The notes under the pieces are model-generated. The model saw nothing but the letters and a program-made list of their open reading frames with translations, was not told the origin of the DNA and did not search any database. Position numbers and translations under genes: made by a program. A DNA stretch of 30,459 nucleotides, taken from positions 1 to 30,459 of the IMG/VR virus record IMGVR_UViG_3300024517_000078. The stretch is one strand, 5' to 3'. Of the stretch, positions 8,901 through 16,906 are shown piece after piece. Position 1 is the stretch's first letter. Each line of letters opens with the position of its first letter. Source of the DNA: a virus.

Positions 8901-11900
8901 GCGGATGAGGCCATTCGGATTCAAGATACTACTGAGCCGAACGGCACGAAAATGACTGTCGTTATTCCCGAGAAATTCACTGATGCAAGGGATGGTGTCG
9001 AAAAAGAGATCAAATTCGTAGCCAGTTACAAGGTTAGCGACAACACGAAAGAGCAGATACTTCATCCAAATATCACCGTCAAGCGAGACACTGGTTTTGG
9101 GCCGATTACTGAAAAGTCGGGCAAGGAGTTCGAGAACGAGCTATTCACCAAGATTGGCGTTATCGAGTTTGAATGGGGCACCGCTGATTTATTGGTCAGC
9201 CGTGAGAAAACCGCTGGCTACCATAGTAACGCTCAGATTAGCGTCAATGGGCTAAAACAATTCGCAAAAACATTTACAAGAAACCCTTTCGAGTTGTTGG
9301 CAGCTCCAATCAAACGGACATTTGTCGTCGATATTCACCCAAATGGCGATCCCGACGATCCTAGTTACCCGTTTACGTTGGATCGTCAAGACTTAAAGCC
9401 CCATGCCAATGCCGATATGTTGGAGATTCAGAAGTTTCTGGCAATTCGACTAGCGGCAGATATTACTCAGGAAACCGCTAAGGGCTTCGGCAACATTCAG
9501 CAGCTCAATGAAGATGGAACGATTGGCAAGATTATCGAGTTAAAGCCAAAAATTAAAGAGGGCCGCGGGCTTCTGGCTGGTGTCGATCTGGATGCGAAGC
9601 TGTCAATTATTGACGGCCGGCTGAGTCTGGACGGTAAAGAACAAAAATTTAAGCGTAAGGACTTAGGCAAAGTTCTGTTCGAGATAGATGACTTCAAGGT
9701 TGATCAAAAGACCCTGCCGCAAGACCGGCCAATTCTGCATAACTACATGGATTTTGACGGCCCGGACGGAAAGGGTGATCTGATCTCAGTGTTGTATGAA
9801 CAGTTTGGCGAGGAAAAAGTCAACGGTTATTTCAAAGAGGTCGGTGACGTTTTCCTGATACTGCGGAACGCTATAGCGTCGTTCGGAGACAAAGCTCGGT
9901 TCGAGGACATCGACAACATTGGCGTAGGTGTCAGTGTGTTGGGAAATAGGTATTACGGTGTGCATACGCACGTGCCGGCGAATTTCATGCTGATAAATCC
10001 GGGCTCTGACCCTATGGGTGAGTCAGATTCATTTGAGGATTTGGCACCGATTGAACGACATCGACTGATCGCCAGCTCAATGCTCACGACAATGGAGCAT
10101 GAAGCGGCGCACTTCTCGGAATTCAGACATGACGTGCCATTTCTTTTCGCCATGCAGGGAATTACAGCAGTAATCAGCGCCCGCATTGGGTTGCGTGATA
10201 ATCTGATTTTCAAGCTCGAGAAAGCGGTAGGAGAAAACATTGACATCTACGACTTTATCAACGAACAGCTCGCTGAAGGAAATATCACAAACCGTAGCCT
10301 CTCACTTAAAGATGTCGGCGTCGAATCTGCGCGAAGCGGAGGTGATATTACTGACGATGCGGGAGAACGCGAGGCTGACACTGAATCCCGAGATACTGGT
10401 GAACGGGATGACGGAGTTGTTGGAGAGGCTACAGCTGAGCCCGGACCTGACGAGCTTTTTGCAGGAGTTAGAGCAAACGGCACAAACGTCCCGAGCGGAA
10501 GCGTAAGCCCCAAGGCTGGCGACGGCAGCCAGCTTAACAAAGTATTTCAACAGGATCGGCGTGGCGAGATCGCCTTCGATGAGGACGGAAACGGGGCCGT
10601 CATCCGGCTGACAGAAGCCGCAAACCTGTCCACCTTCCTGCACGAATCCGGGCACCTGTTCCTCGAAATGGAAAAACGGTTCTTCCTTGATCCGTCAATT
10701 CCTGACAGTGCCAAGGCTGACGGTCAGGCCATCCTGGATTGGCTGGAAGTGGATACATTCGACGACATTGAATCCGAGCACCACGAAAAATGGGCGGTCG
10801 GCTTTGAGGCTTATCTTTTCGAGGGTAATGCTCCAAGCCTAGAACTGAAGGGCGTATTCCGTCGTTTCGCTGCGTGGCTGGCAAAGGTGTATCAGGGGCT
10901 CCGTACCCTGCAAGTGCCGCTCACGCCTGAGATTCGAGGCGTTATGGATCGAATGCTGGCTACTGACGAACAGATCGCGGAAGTCAAAGGCAAGCTGAAA
11001 TTCGAGCCGTTATTCAAAACCGCTGAAGAAGCGGGGATGACGCCTGAGAAGTTCGCGGAGTACCAGAACCAGACACAAGGCACCGCCGAGGAACGGCTAC
11101 GTAAAAAGGTGCTGGCACAGCTCAGGCGCACAGCTCAGAAGTGGTGGCAGGAAGAACTCGAAGCCGTCAGAGAGGGCGCGCGAGAAGAACTGGCCGCTGA
11201 GCCGCTGTACCGGGCAATCGACTTCATGCGTCAGAAGCTGCCACCCGAGGGCTTCATTGAAAACAAGATGGATCGGCGCACCGTCTATGAGCTGCTCGGA
11301 CTGGCGGTTCCGAAGGAACTGAAAAAGGATCGCAACGCGGTTGATCCGTCAGTCGATACGCTGTCTGAGGCAATCGCCAAGCTCGGCGGCCTGGATCGTA
11401 CCGAGGCCGAGGCACAGGGCGTCGATCCTGCTCAATGGCGCAACATCAAGGTCACAAAGATCAAAGAGGGCCGGACGGTACGAGTCAGTGTGCCGAATCC
11501 TGACAATCTGCCGCTTGGTGTGGGGAAACCGTTATTCAGAGCTACCGGCGGTCGCTCATTTGATGGGATGCGCGAGCTGTTATCCGAACTCGGCTACATG
11601 GGACAGGATGACACCGAAAGCGCCCTGCTCGACAGGCTGCTGGCTGATCTTTCCGGCGACACTCAATACTCGAACCTCGTCGATTTCGACAAACTGTTCG
11701 AGGATCCGGCCGAGGCTACAGTCGAAAAACGCAAGGCACCGGGACAGCTGCGTGGCCTGACGAAGTTCGACGGCGCGAGCCCTGACACCATTGCGACTAT
11801 ATTCGGCTTCCGCTCCGGGGCTGAGCTGGTGCGTCAAATTGTGGAAACGCCGACGCTGAACGAGGCTGCTGACCGGCGGGCTCAGGCCACCATGATCGAG

Positions 11901-14654
11901 CGACACGGTGACATCCTGAACGACGGTACTCTGGAACGCGAAGCCTTGGAGGCTGCACACAATACCGAGCAAGGCAATCAGATTTTGACAGAGCTGCGAG
12001 CCCTGGCTGGTCAAACTGATACTGAGGTAATCAGCGACCGCAAAGCGATCAAGCTGGCAGCCGAGAAAATCATTGGCGGTATCCGTATCAGCGCCCTGCG
12101 TCCCGCCATATACCGCAACGCCGAGGTCAAAGCCGCTCAGGATGCGCGTGAGGCACAAAAGGCCGGTGATCTGGCTGGCGCCCAAGCGGCCAAGGAAAAG
12201 CAGTATCTGAATTTCCACCTGTATCGTGCGGCAATCAGAGCGCGGGACAAGGCTCAGACGTTGAAACGCCGTGGCCGGCAGATGCAAACCAAGAAGTACT
12301 CGGACAAGGAAGCTCGGCCGGAATACATCACGCGACTGAAGCAGCTGCTGGCGGTCTATGATTTCAAACAGGCCAACAAGGAAGCCCGCGAGAATGCCGC
12401 GCTGATCCTCGAAGGCATTAAGAGCTGGTTACGGGTGCAACAGACTGATCCTGAGTCGCCGGCCAATATCGTCGAGGTCGATACGCTGGATCGTATTGTC
12501 CACTACCGCGAAATGACGATTGACCAGCTCGAAGCGGTCATGGACGTGGCGAAGTCTCTACTGCATGCAGCCCGGAAGAACAGTCAGGCCGAGCGCGAAG
12601 CGTTCAAGGAGAACATGAAGGCTATCGCGGCCAATATCGCAGAGAAGTCCACCACGACCGAATCCCTGCCCGAAGGCGACAGCCCCATGAAATCGGTGAG
12701 GGCATGGGGTCGGGCTGCTACCGCCACTCACCGCAAAATCGAGTCTCTGGTGCGTCAAGCTGACGGCTTTGTTGACCTTGGACCGCTGTGGCGCAGGGTC
12801 ATCAAGCCCTTACTGGAAGCGAACAACAAGCGGCTTACCATGCAGCTCAAGGCGCACGATGATCTCAACGCAATATTCCTGGGTAATGAGGGGATATTCA
12901 ATGCACGTCACCGCCACCTGAGTTTCACGTTCTCGGACGGTCGCAGCGTCAGTTACAGCCTGAACACTCGCATTGCTATCGCGCTGAATTGGGGCAATCT
13001 CGGCAACCGTGAGGCCATGCTGAATCAGGAGCATGTCGCCTTCACTGAGGAAGATATACAGCAAGTCCTGGACAGCTTGACCGACACCGATTGGGATTTG
13101 GTCGAATCAGTGTGGGACTACGTTGACTCATTCTGGCCGCAGATAGCGGAGCTGGAAAAGTCATTTACTGGTGTGGTGCCTCGCAAGGTCGATGCCGAGC
13201 CATTCCAGACAAAGGACGGCCGCACGATCAAAGGCGGCTACTATCCGCTGGTGACTGATGCGCGGCTCAGTTTCCGTGGCCGGCAGGAGGAAATAGAAAA
13301 ACGAGCTGAACGGCTGCGAGCTGGCGGGGTGACGCGAGCGACGACGGCGCAAGGCCATACTATCGAGCGGGTAGGATTCAACGGCCGGGACGTTGATCTG
13401 TCAATAAATGTCTTGTTCAACCACGTCGATAACGTGATCCACGATATCAGCCATAGACGCGCTGTAAGCGATTCTGACGGCGTTTTGCGCAACAAGGACA
13501 TCCGTAAGGCTCTGATCGCTTCCATCGGCCAGAGCAACTACAGCACGATGCTGGCACGCGTTACGGAGGTTGCGGCCGGTTTCATTCATCCGAACGAATT
13601 GGGGGCCATCGAACGCGGCCTCAGATGGGCTCGGCTGGCGCTGACGTATTCGGCGCTCGGATTCTCCATGAAGTCGGGATTCTCGCAAATGCTTGGCACC
13701 GCGACGGCCAGTGCGGAATTTGGCGCTGCGAACGTCGCTCGGGGATTCATGGATTTCTACAGCGATCCGGTCAAACACGCCGAGTTTATCAACGAGAAGT
13801 CGGTATTTATGCGCGACCGGCTGCACACTCAGAACCGAGATACCGGCACCATATTGCGGAACCTGAAGGGCAAAACGGCATGGAACGGGCTCAGAGAACG
13901 CGCCTTTTTCTTCCTGCTGCAAGGCGATTTAGTGGTATCCAGGGCCGTGTGGTGGATGGCCTACAATGACGGCATGGAACGTGCCGCTGATCCGAACAAT
14001 ACCGAGTTCGACACAGAGAATGACGCAATCAATTTTGCCGATCGCTCGGTGTCCAGAACGCAGCAGTCCGGTCTGCTCATGGACTTGACGGCGGTGGAGA
14101 GTAAGAACGAGTTTGTCAAATTGTGGACGGTGATGTATTCAGCGTTCTCAGCGATCTATCAGATTGCCGTCGAACAAACGAAGAAGTACCAGCTCGGCAG
14201 AATCAACGCGGTTGAGCTGACATACAATATCGTTTGGCTGCTGGTGATCCCCGCGCTATTCGAGGAACTACTGACCGGCCGGGATGAGGATGACGATGAG
14301 GACGAACTGCTTGACTTGGTAAACAATCGCTGGACGCGCTCAGTAGCAGCGTTCTCGCTCGGTACAATGGCTTTTATCCGTGAAATCGGGTGGGCCATGA
14401 GAACCGGACAGACCAGTGAGTTACCATTGCAGCGTGTACTGAGTACGCCGATAGATTTGGCGACACAGATCGAACAAGGTGAATTGGATGCAGCGGCGAT
14501 CAGATCAGCGACAGCTGTATTGGGTGCCCTGCATATACCCGGTGGCAGCCAGCTCAATAGATCGTTAAATTACTGGCTGGCATATGAAGAAGGCGACGAG
14601 GAATATTTCGACATTTGGGAGTTCCTGATTACCGGGCCGAGAGAGGACGAATAA
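5970..14654 (+). CDS. Giant gp16-like ejected protein with GHKL ATPase and two zincin motifs
   Basis: The 2894-residue product is over twice the length of T7 gp16 (1318). Order of parts: a disordered N-terminus with a doubled (Y/F)DAIV motif (residues 5-9, 21-25); a helical region; a Gly/Ala-rich hydrophobic region (about 190-265) that could insert in membrane; coiled-coil-like segments (about 620-800); a GHKL ATPase core (E858/N862/D865, DNGVGM at 896-901, GGFGIAKM at 925-932); HEAAH at 1377-1381; a disordered linker (about 1450-1510); HESGH at 1558-1562 with a possible third ligand E1613; helical regions; and a C-terminal domain (about 2550-2894) like that of other large podovirus virion proteins. 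It resembles 'polyvalent' phage proteins delivered with the DNA. I see no lytic transglycosylase domain like that of T7 gp16. Roles of the ATPase and proteases are unknown. Confidence 0.88.
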   Translation: MPNEYDAIVGEDISEAKGSEFDAIVEETDEERRIRLEQSLRVGAQKNPDNQAKVIDLSERTGLTPDVVELKQAEVESRIQQRNNDYDFLFEEAPSTAQLLSDPNMAGVAHDDVDNLANTERAVRSPLSFRDRLGAAGKKGLAVVESSEIGLARMLSVLNLGPEVDQKRIARLSEIEHFMEFEDESGFFGGIPTAVFEQLPILGAILAEAGKVGVATGGVAALATGIVTKNPALTGKAFAFGFGVGAKVGTFGGAFELEAGLAFNEFTAADEHGRQLDEESAAAGAVMVGFVNAALESFSLRLLGKTFKGAKPLIRKQVRQALTTKTGRDIAKKVLSAYMASVAGEGITEAMQELSNIIGDNLLKALDGDDFDEFKFKNAVDGIFSQETLERAGGAGRVGLQAATGLGIPGSVVSASVQGARTQSASESEQETLDTVIENAQESKVRERAPTIYAQLIKDAVEDAGTVSDVYLTATEVQAFLESEGVDLSAETQDNPAIEAMVKQLPEALAGETDVVIPLEDFATYVTPSESFESIRPHIKLSAETLTQDQLSNSDKNLQDRVKELMEEAQNNLEVLRQAEVVFEDVKDQLLDTATMTPEAAATAAEIIPAYVTTKAVRTGLSVEEVYQRIGLKIVGPESATLEGGQEQLIGPEALQAKRLEKLNQERELLLETSTQAVFEGGETKRFLRTLSQKRGDLAEIDIDDDAALTERLSELLRDIGGALPRNAEFRFDELTGNIVQRGEDKATPEGLLEQVRALQARLPELDKTTSEFAEKNQDIDRRIDASFSGPTVFKQEIEDDLIDQMQQELDIEFAEGDEVVERFESAQINTDQGRILRLLGPVLYGDMNKVAEVTVKELFQNAFDATRTAILKGQIEDGEITVTADEDSRTITVTDNGVGMTPEMIRTGLLTIGGTEKEGEINSGGFGIAKMLFLAGAASTVIETVRDGVKSTLSTTGAAVTLNADDPANPLDPDRPADEAIRIQDTTEPNGTKMTVVIPEKFTDARDGVEKEIKFVASYKVSDNTKEQILHPNITVKRDTGFGPITEKSGKEFENELFTKIGVIEFEWGTADLLVSREKTAGYHSNAQISVNGLKQFAKTFTRNPFELLAAPIKRTFVVDIHPNGDPDDPSYPFTLDRQDLKPHANADMLEIQKFLAIRLAADITQETAKGFGNIQQLNEDGTIGKIIELKPKIKEGRGLLAGVDLDAKLSIIDGRLSLDGKEQKFKRKDLGKVLFEIDDFKVDQKTLPQDRPILHNYMDFDGPDGKGDLISVLYEQFGEEKVNGYFKEVGDVFLILRNAIASFGDKARFEDIDNIGVGVSVLGNRYYGVHTHVPANFMLINPGSDPMGESDSFEDLAPIERHRLIASSMLTTMEHEAAHFSEFRHDVPFLFAMQGITAVISARIGLRDNLIFKLEKAVGENIDIYDFINEQLAEGNITNRSLSLKDVGVESARSGGDITDDAGEREADTESRDTGERDDGVVGEATAEPGPDELFAGVRANGTNVPSGSVSPKAGDGSQLNKVFQQDRRGEIAFDEDGNGAVIRLTEAANLSTFLHESGHLFLEMEKRFFLDPSIPDSAKADGQAILDWLEVDTFDDIESEHHEKWAVGFEAYLFEGNAPSLELKGVFRRFAAWLAKVYQGLRTLQVPLTPEIRGVMDRMLATDEQIAEVKGKLKFEPLFKTAEEAGMTPEKFAEYQNQTQGTAEERLRKKVLAQLRRTAQKWWQEELEAVREGAREELAAEPLYRAIDFMRQKLPPEGFIENKMDRRTVYELLGLAVPKELKKDRNAVDPSVDTLSEAIAKLGGLDRTEAEAQGVDPAQWRNIKVTKIKEGRTVRVSVPNPDNLPLGVGKPLFRATGGRSFDGMRELLSELGYMGQDDTESALLDRLLADLSGDTQYSNLVDFDKLFEDPAEATVEKRKAPGQLRGLTKFDGASPDTIATIFGFRSGAELVRQIVETPTLNEAADRRAQATMIERHGDILNDGTLEREALEAAHNTEQGNQILTELRALAGQTDTEVISDRKAIKLAAEKIIGGIRISALRPAIYRNAEVKAAQDAREAQKAGDLAGAQAAKEKQYLNFHLYRAAIRARDKAQTLKRRGRQMQTKKYSDKEARPEYITRLKQLLAVYDFKQANKEARENAALILEGIKSWLRVQQTDPESPANIVEVDTLDRIVHYREMTIDQLEAVMDVAKSLLHAARKNSQAEREAFKENMKAIAANIAEKSTTTESLPEGDSPMKSVRAWGRAATATHRKIESLVRQADGFVDLGPLWRRVIKPLLEANNKRLTMQLKAHDDLNAIFLGNEGIFNARHRHLSFTFSDGRSVSYSLNTRIAIALNWGNLGNREAMLNQEHVAFTEEDIQQVLDSLTDTDWDLVESVWDYVDSFWPQIAELEKSFTGVVPRKVDAEPFQTKDGRTIKGGYYPLVTDARLSFRGRQEEIEKRAERLRAGGVTRATTAQGHTIERVGFNGRDVDLSINVLFNHVDNVIHDISHRRAVSDSDGVLRNKDIRKALIASIGQSNYSTMLARVTEVAAGFIHPNELGAIERGLRWARLALTYSALGFSMKSGFSQMLGTATASAEFGAANVARGFMDFYSDPVKHAEFINEKSVFMRDRLHTQNRDTGTILRNLKGKTAWNGLRERAFFFLLQGDLVVSRAVWWMAYNDGMERAADPNNTEFDTENDAINFADRSVSRTQQSGLLMDLTAVESKNEFVKLWTVMYSAFSAIYQIAVEQTKKYQLGRINAVELTYNIVWLLVIPALFEELLTGRDEDDDEDELLDLVNNRWTRSVAAFSLGTMAFIREIGWAMRTGQTSELPLQRVLSTPIDLATQIEQGELDAAAIRSATAVLGALHIPGGSQLNRSLNYWLAYEEGDEEYFDIWEFLITGPREDE
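8457..8880 (+). other. GHKL (Hsp90/MutL/histidine-kinase type) ATPase core inside the giant protein
   Basis: Residues 830-970 carry the Bergerat-fold ATP-binding motifs in order and with normal spacing. The N-box is ELFQNAFDA, with E858 as probable general base and N862 as Mg-binding residue. The G1 box is DNGVGM (896-901). The G2 box with the lid glycines is SGGFGIAKM (924-932). A beta-rich region up to about residue 1180 with a YPFTLDRQDLKP segment may be the transducer-like domain. All key residues are present, so ATP binding is likely. Confidence 0.82.
10008..10140 (+). other. First zinc metallopeptidase-like motif (HEAAH) of the giant protein
   Basis: Residues 1377-1381 read HEAAH in a helix-like context (TTMEHEAAHFSEFRHD), preceded by GVHTHVPANFMLINP. 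This is the HExxH pattern of zincins, with H1377 and H1381 as zinc ligands and E1378 as catalytic base. The third ligand is not certain; later Asp, Glu or His residues could serve. The motif directly follows the GHKL module and may form one unit with it. Confidence 0.6.
10312..10506 (+). other. Alternative-frame ORF inside the giant gene (possible overprinted or relic coding)
   Basis: In the +1 frame an ATG at 10312 opens 64 codons ending in TAA at 10504-10506 (a TTG at 10240 would give 88). The peptide is Leu/Glu-rich and helix-like, for example NGMTELLERLQLSPDLTSFL, whereas the main frame there is low-complexity Gly/Asp/Glu/Arg. Third codon positions over 10351-10482 are G or C in 36 of 44 codons in this frame, against 15 of 44 in the main frame. 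No strong ribosome binding site is visible. Whether it is translated is unknown. Confidence 0.2.
10572..10950 (+). other. Second zinc metallopeptidase-like domain (HESGH) of the giant protein
   Basis: Residues 1550-1566 read LSTFLHESGHLFLE, the form of HExxH often seen in large polyvalent phage and conjugative-element proteins. It is followed by a VGFEAYLFEG segment in which E1613 would fit as a gluzincin third ligand. The downstream helical part (RRFAAWLAKVYQGLR, then RGVMDRMLATDEQIAE) also matches what I remember of that family. Likely an active peptidase domain; its substrate is unknown. Confidence 0.7.
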
Positions 14655-15625
14655 TGACTATCAGCACATTGGTTATACAGTCCGGGCCGTACGCTGGCAC
14701 TGGCACAACGGACACATTTGCCTACACGTTTCGCATCCTCGCAAAAGAGGATTTGGTTGTCGTCGAAACGGACTCGCTCGGCGTTAAAACGACGCTGGTA
14801 GTCGATACCGATTACACCGTGACCGGTGTTGGTGCTGATGCCGGCGGCAACGCGGTGCGGGTAGCCGGCAATCTGCCGACCGGCTCGACGTGGCTAATTA
14901 CTCGAGACACGCCTCAGACACAGACGATTGATTACGGCTCTCAAGCCGCATTCCTACCGCAAACGTGGGAGGACGGTCTTGACAAACTGACGATGCAGGT
15001 TCAGGAAGCGGCCGAGGATCTGAAGCGGGCAATAAAGAGCCCAACAACCGAGGTCACCGTGGACTTACTGTTGCCGTTGGTGGCATCCCGCGCAAGTCAG
15101 CTGTTGGAATTTGACGCAGCTGGCTTACCAGTGACAAACATCAACGCTATAGCGGCAGCCGCAGCCGTGAGTTCGGCACTGGCGACCGGTGTTGCGATCT
15201 CAGCCGATACGTTCACAGGTGACGGCACTACGACAGCGTTTGTCATTAGCGTAGCCGCGGCAGCTGTGAACGGTCTGCTGATTACCATAGATGGTGTCGT
15301 TCAGCAGCCAACTGCGGATTACACGCTGGCCGGCACGACAGTCACATTCACCACGGCACCGATCAATCTGACTAAGATCGTGATACGAAACCTTGGCAAC
15401 GCCAGCAGCGTTATTAACGTCAATCAACGCGGTCAGGAAACGCTTGCCATTGGTACAGCAATCGTGACGCTGCCAATTACGCCGCCGGATGCAAACTACC
15501 GAGTGGCATTAGGTGGCGACTCGAACGAGACATTTTTTTGGTCAGGGAAATCGACCACTGGTTTTACGATAAATAGCTCTAACGCTGGCAGTACCGCGAA
15601 GGTCGATTGGCTAGTAGCTCATTGA
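14654..15625 (+). CDS. Tail fibre protein with T7 gp17-like N-terminal anchor
   Basis: The ATG at 14654 overlaps the giant gene's stop (TAATG) and gives 323 residues. Residues 1-130 match the T7 gp17 N-terminal attachment domain pattern: TFAYTFRILAKEDLVVVETD, then a DYTVTGVG segment, then DYGSQAAFLPQTWEDGLDKL and a coiled helix. This domain fixes fibres to the tail nozzle. A second related beta domain (about 178-245, DGTTTAFVISVAAAAVNGLL and QQPTADYTL) looks like a partial internal duplication. The C-terminus (ETFFWSGKSTTGFTINSSNA, VDWLVAH) is a fibre tip-like beta domain found at the end of several phage fibres. The fibre is short, so the receptor-binding parts are probably supplied by the following genes. 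The in-frame TTG at 14615 would add 13 shadow residues and is rejected. Confidence 0.87.
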   Translation: MTISTLVIQSGPYAGTGTTDTFAYTFRILAKEDLVVVETDSLGVKTTLVVDTDYTVTGVGADAGGNAVRVAGNLPTGSTWLITRDTPQTQTIDYGSQAAFLPQTWEDGLDKLTMQVQEAAEDLKRAIKSPTTEVTVDLLLPLVASRASQLLEFDAAGLPVTNINAIAAAAAVSSALATGVAISADTFTGDGTTTAFVISVAAAAVNGLLITIDGVVQQPTADYTLAGTTVTFTTAPINLTKIVIRNLGNASSVINVNQRGQETLAIGTAIVTLPITPPDANYRVALGGDSNETFFWSGKSTTGFTINSSNAGSTAKVDWLVAH

Positions 15626-15634
15626 GGAACTGAC

Positions 15635-16366
15635 ATGGTTACGAAAGTAAATCCGAGAATAATGGACGGCTACCTGGGCTACATCGGTCTGGACAAAAAC
15701 ATCAGTTATACGGTAGTCGAAGCGGATCGCGGCAAACTGATACGAGCCAGCCAAACGGTAACGATTACCGCTCCAAGTGCTTTTGCTATGGGTGTCGGTT
15801 TTGAGTGGGGGGTTGTGAATGTCGGTGACGATCTGGTGACGTTAGTTTGGGGTGGCAACGGCTTGCTGATTGGCAAACAACAGCTAACCCTGAATCCGCG
15901 GGAATTTATGTTGTTCTCAAATACAGGCGTCCTTTGGGATTCTATCGCGACGAACATGGCGCTGCCGTCAGATAACTTTACGGGCACCCTGACCGGCTAT
16001 GCTGCCGGCCCAAGCGGGACACTCAAATATTCCATAGTTGGCTCGCGCGCGACCATTTATCTTGACGGTACAGCAATCGAGGGAACCTCGAATGCGAACA
16101 CGATGACCTTAACCGGCTTACCTTCGGGGGCGCAATGGTTGAGCCCTGATCGTGATGTGATTGTGCCCTGCATTCTGACTGACAATGGTGGTCTGGTGAT
16201 CGGCAGCGCCGAGATCACGGTGGCTGCGCCGACAGTCGCTACGTTCCGTATGGGCTCACCATTAGTGACAACAGGCTTCACGGCTAGTGGCACAAAAGGA
16301 CTGCCGGCAGATTTCGAGTTTAGCTATTTGATGCGAAAACACACGGTGATACCAGCAACGGTCTGA
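15635..16366 (+). CDS. Putative fibre/tail-associated beta-rich protein
   Basis: The 243-residue product starts at an ATG five bases after a GAGGAA site. It has no signal peptide or membrane segment and is rich in Gly, Thr, Val and short beta-strand-like stretches (TLKYSIVGSRATIYLDGTAI). Residues 20-105 resemble small fibre modules that start from a 'ytvve.drGkliras..vtitap' pattern, in which a flat baseline domain precedes a variable tip. I do not recognise a named family. Its place directly after the gp17-like anchor suggests a fibre component or adaptor. The next gene starts two bases after the stop. Confidence 0.75.
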   Translation: MVTKVNPRIMDGYLGYIGLDKNISYTVVEADRGKLIRASQTVTITAPSAFAMGVGFEWGVVNVGDDLVTLVWGGNGLLIGKQQLTLNPREFMLFSNTGVLWDSIATNMALPSDNFTGTLTGYAAGPSGTLKYSIVGSRATIYLDGTAIEGTSNANTMTLTGLPSGAQWLSPDRDVIVPCILTDNGGLVIGSAEITVAAPTVATFRMGSPLVTTGFTASGTKGLPADFEFSYLMRKHTVIPATV

Positions 16367-16368
16367 CA

Positions 16369-16578
16369 ATGGCAATTTTCCGAAGAACAGATTTAGGGCA
16401 ACATGAGGCTCTGCACCCCGCGGCCTTACGGGCACTGAAGCAACGAGACAGGGATGGCGGTGACGACGATCAGCCGGGTGGACTATGGGGCAATATCAGC
16501 GGTCAGATCGACAATCAATCAGACCTGAAGATAGTCCGAGATAATCTCGAAGCCCTGGCAATGCTGATGGACAGCTGA
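16369..16578 (+). CDS. Small fibre-linker-like protein
   Basis: This 69-residue protein is charged in its first half (Arg, Asp, Gly) and contains GGLWGNISGQIDNQSDLKIV near residues 42-61. That resembles the 'WG.ItG.l.dQtDL' hinge motif seen in many phage tail fibres just before trimeric tips. The rest is helical (VRDNLEALAMLMDS). It may be a separate linker or trimerisation segment in the fibre complex. It is tightly packed between neighbours and uses the same strand, which supports it as a real gene. Function is inferred only from the motif and context. Confidence 0.7.
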   Translation: MAIFRRTDLGQHEALHPAALRALKQRDRDGGDDDQPGGLWGNISGQIDNQSDLKIVRDNLEALAMLMDS

Positions 16579-16579
16579 C

Positions 16580-16906
16580 GTGGCGACCAAGCGAGGCATC
16601 CACGGCCAAGCGGCTCCAAGTTCCGCGGTACTGACAGATATTTATACGGTGGGGGGCGCGAAGAACGCCACTGTCAGAGTCATTATCAGCAATCGTTCGG
16701 CCACGGCGACATCGTTCAGGGTAGGGGTGGCTCCCGGTGCCGAGGCTGATAACGTGAAACACTATATTGCTTACGATACACCGATTGCTGGTAACGACAC
16801 CGGCTCTACGGTGCCATTCATGGTCGATGCTGGCGACGTGATTCGTGTTGAGGCTGCGATTGGCAGTCTTAGTTTTGTCGTGACCGGCTTGGAACAAGAT
16901 GCATGA
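16580..16906 (+). CDS. Small beta-sandwich structural protein
   Basis: This 108-residue protein starts with GTG at 16580, one base after the previous stop. Its pattern (AVLTDIYTVGGAKNATVRVI, SNRSATATSFRVGV, VDAGDVIRVEAAIGSLSFVV) matches a common class of small phage virion proteins with a jelly-roll or Ig-like fold. These often occur near fibres or decorate them. No enzyme motif is visible. Its stop overlaps the following ATG (ATGA), so it is probably coupled to the large beta-helix gene. Confidence 0.75.
   Translation: MATKRGIHGQAAPSSAVLTDIYTVGGAKNATVRVIISNRSATATSFRVGVAPGAEADNVKHYIAYDTPIAGNDTGSTVPFMVDAGDVIRVEAAIGSLSFVVTGLEQDA

Noticed and set aside
11341-11760. Plus-strand open frame of 139 codons in another frame of the giant gene
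   Set aside because: The peptide is rich in Arg, Ser and Cys as in typical frame shadows. Unlike the frame at 10312, it is not more coding-like than the main frame.
11580-12287. Minus-strand open frame of 235 codons opposite the giant gene
   Set aside because: It lies wholly within the giant gene and shows no family pattern; codon-phase effects in GC-rich coding DNA explain it.
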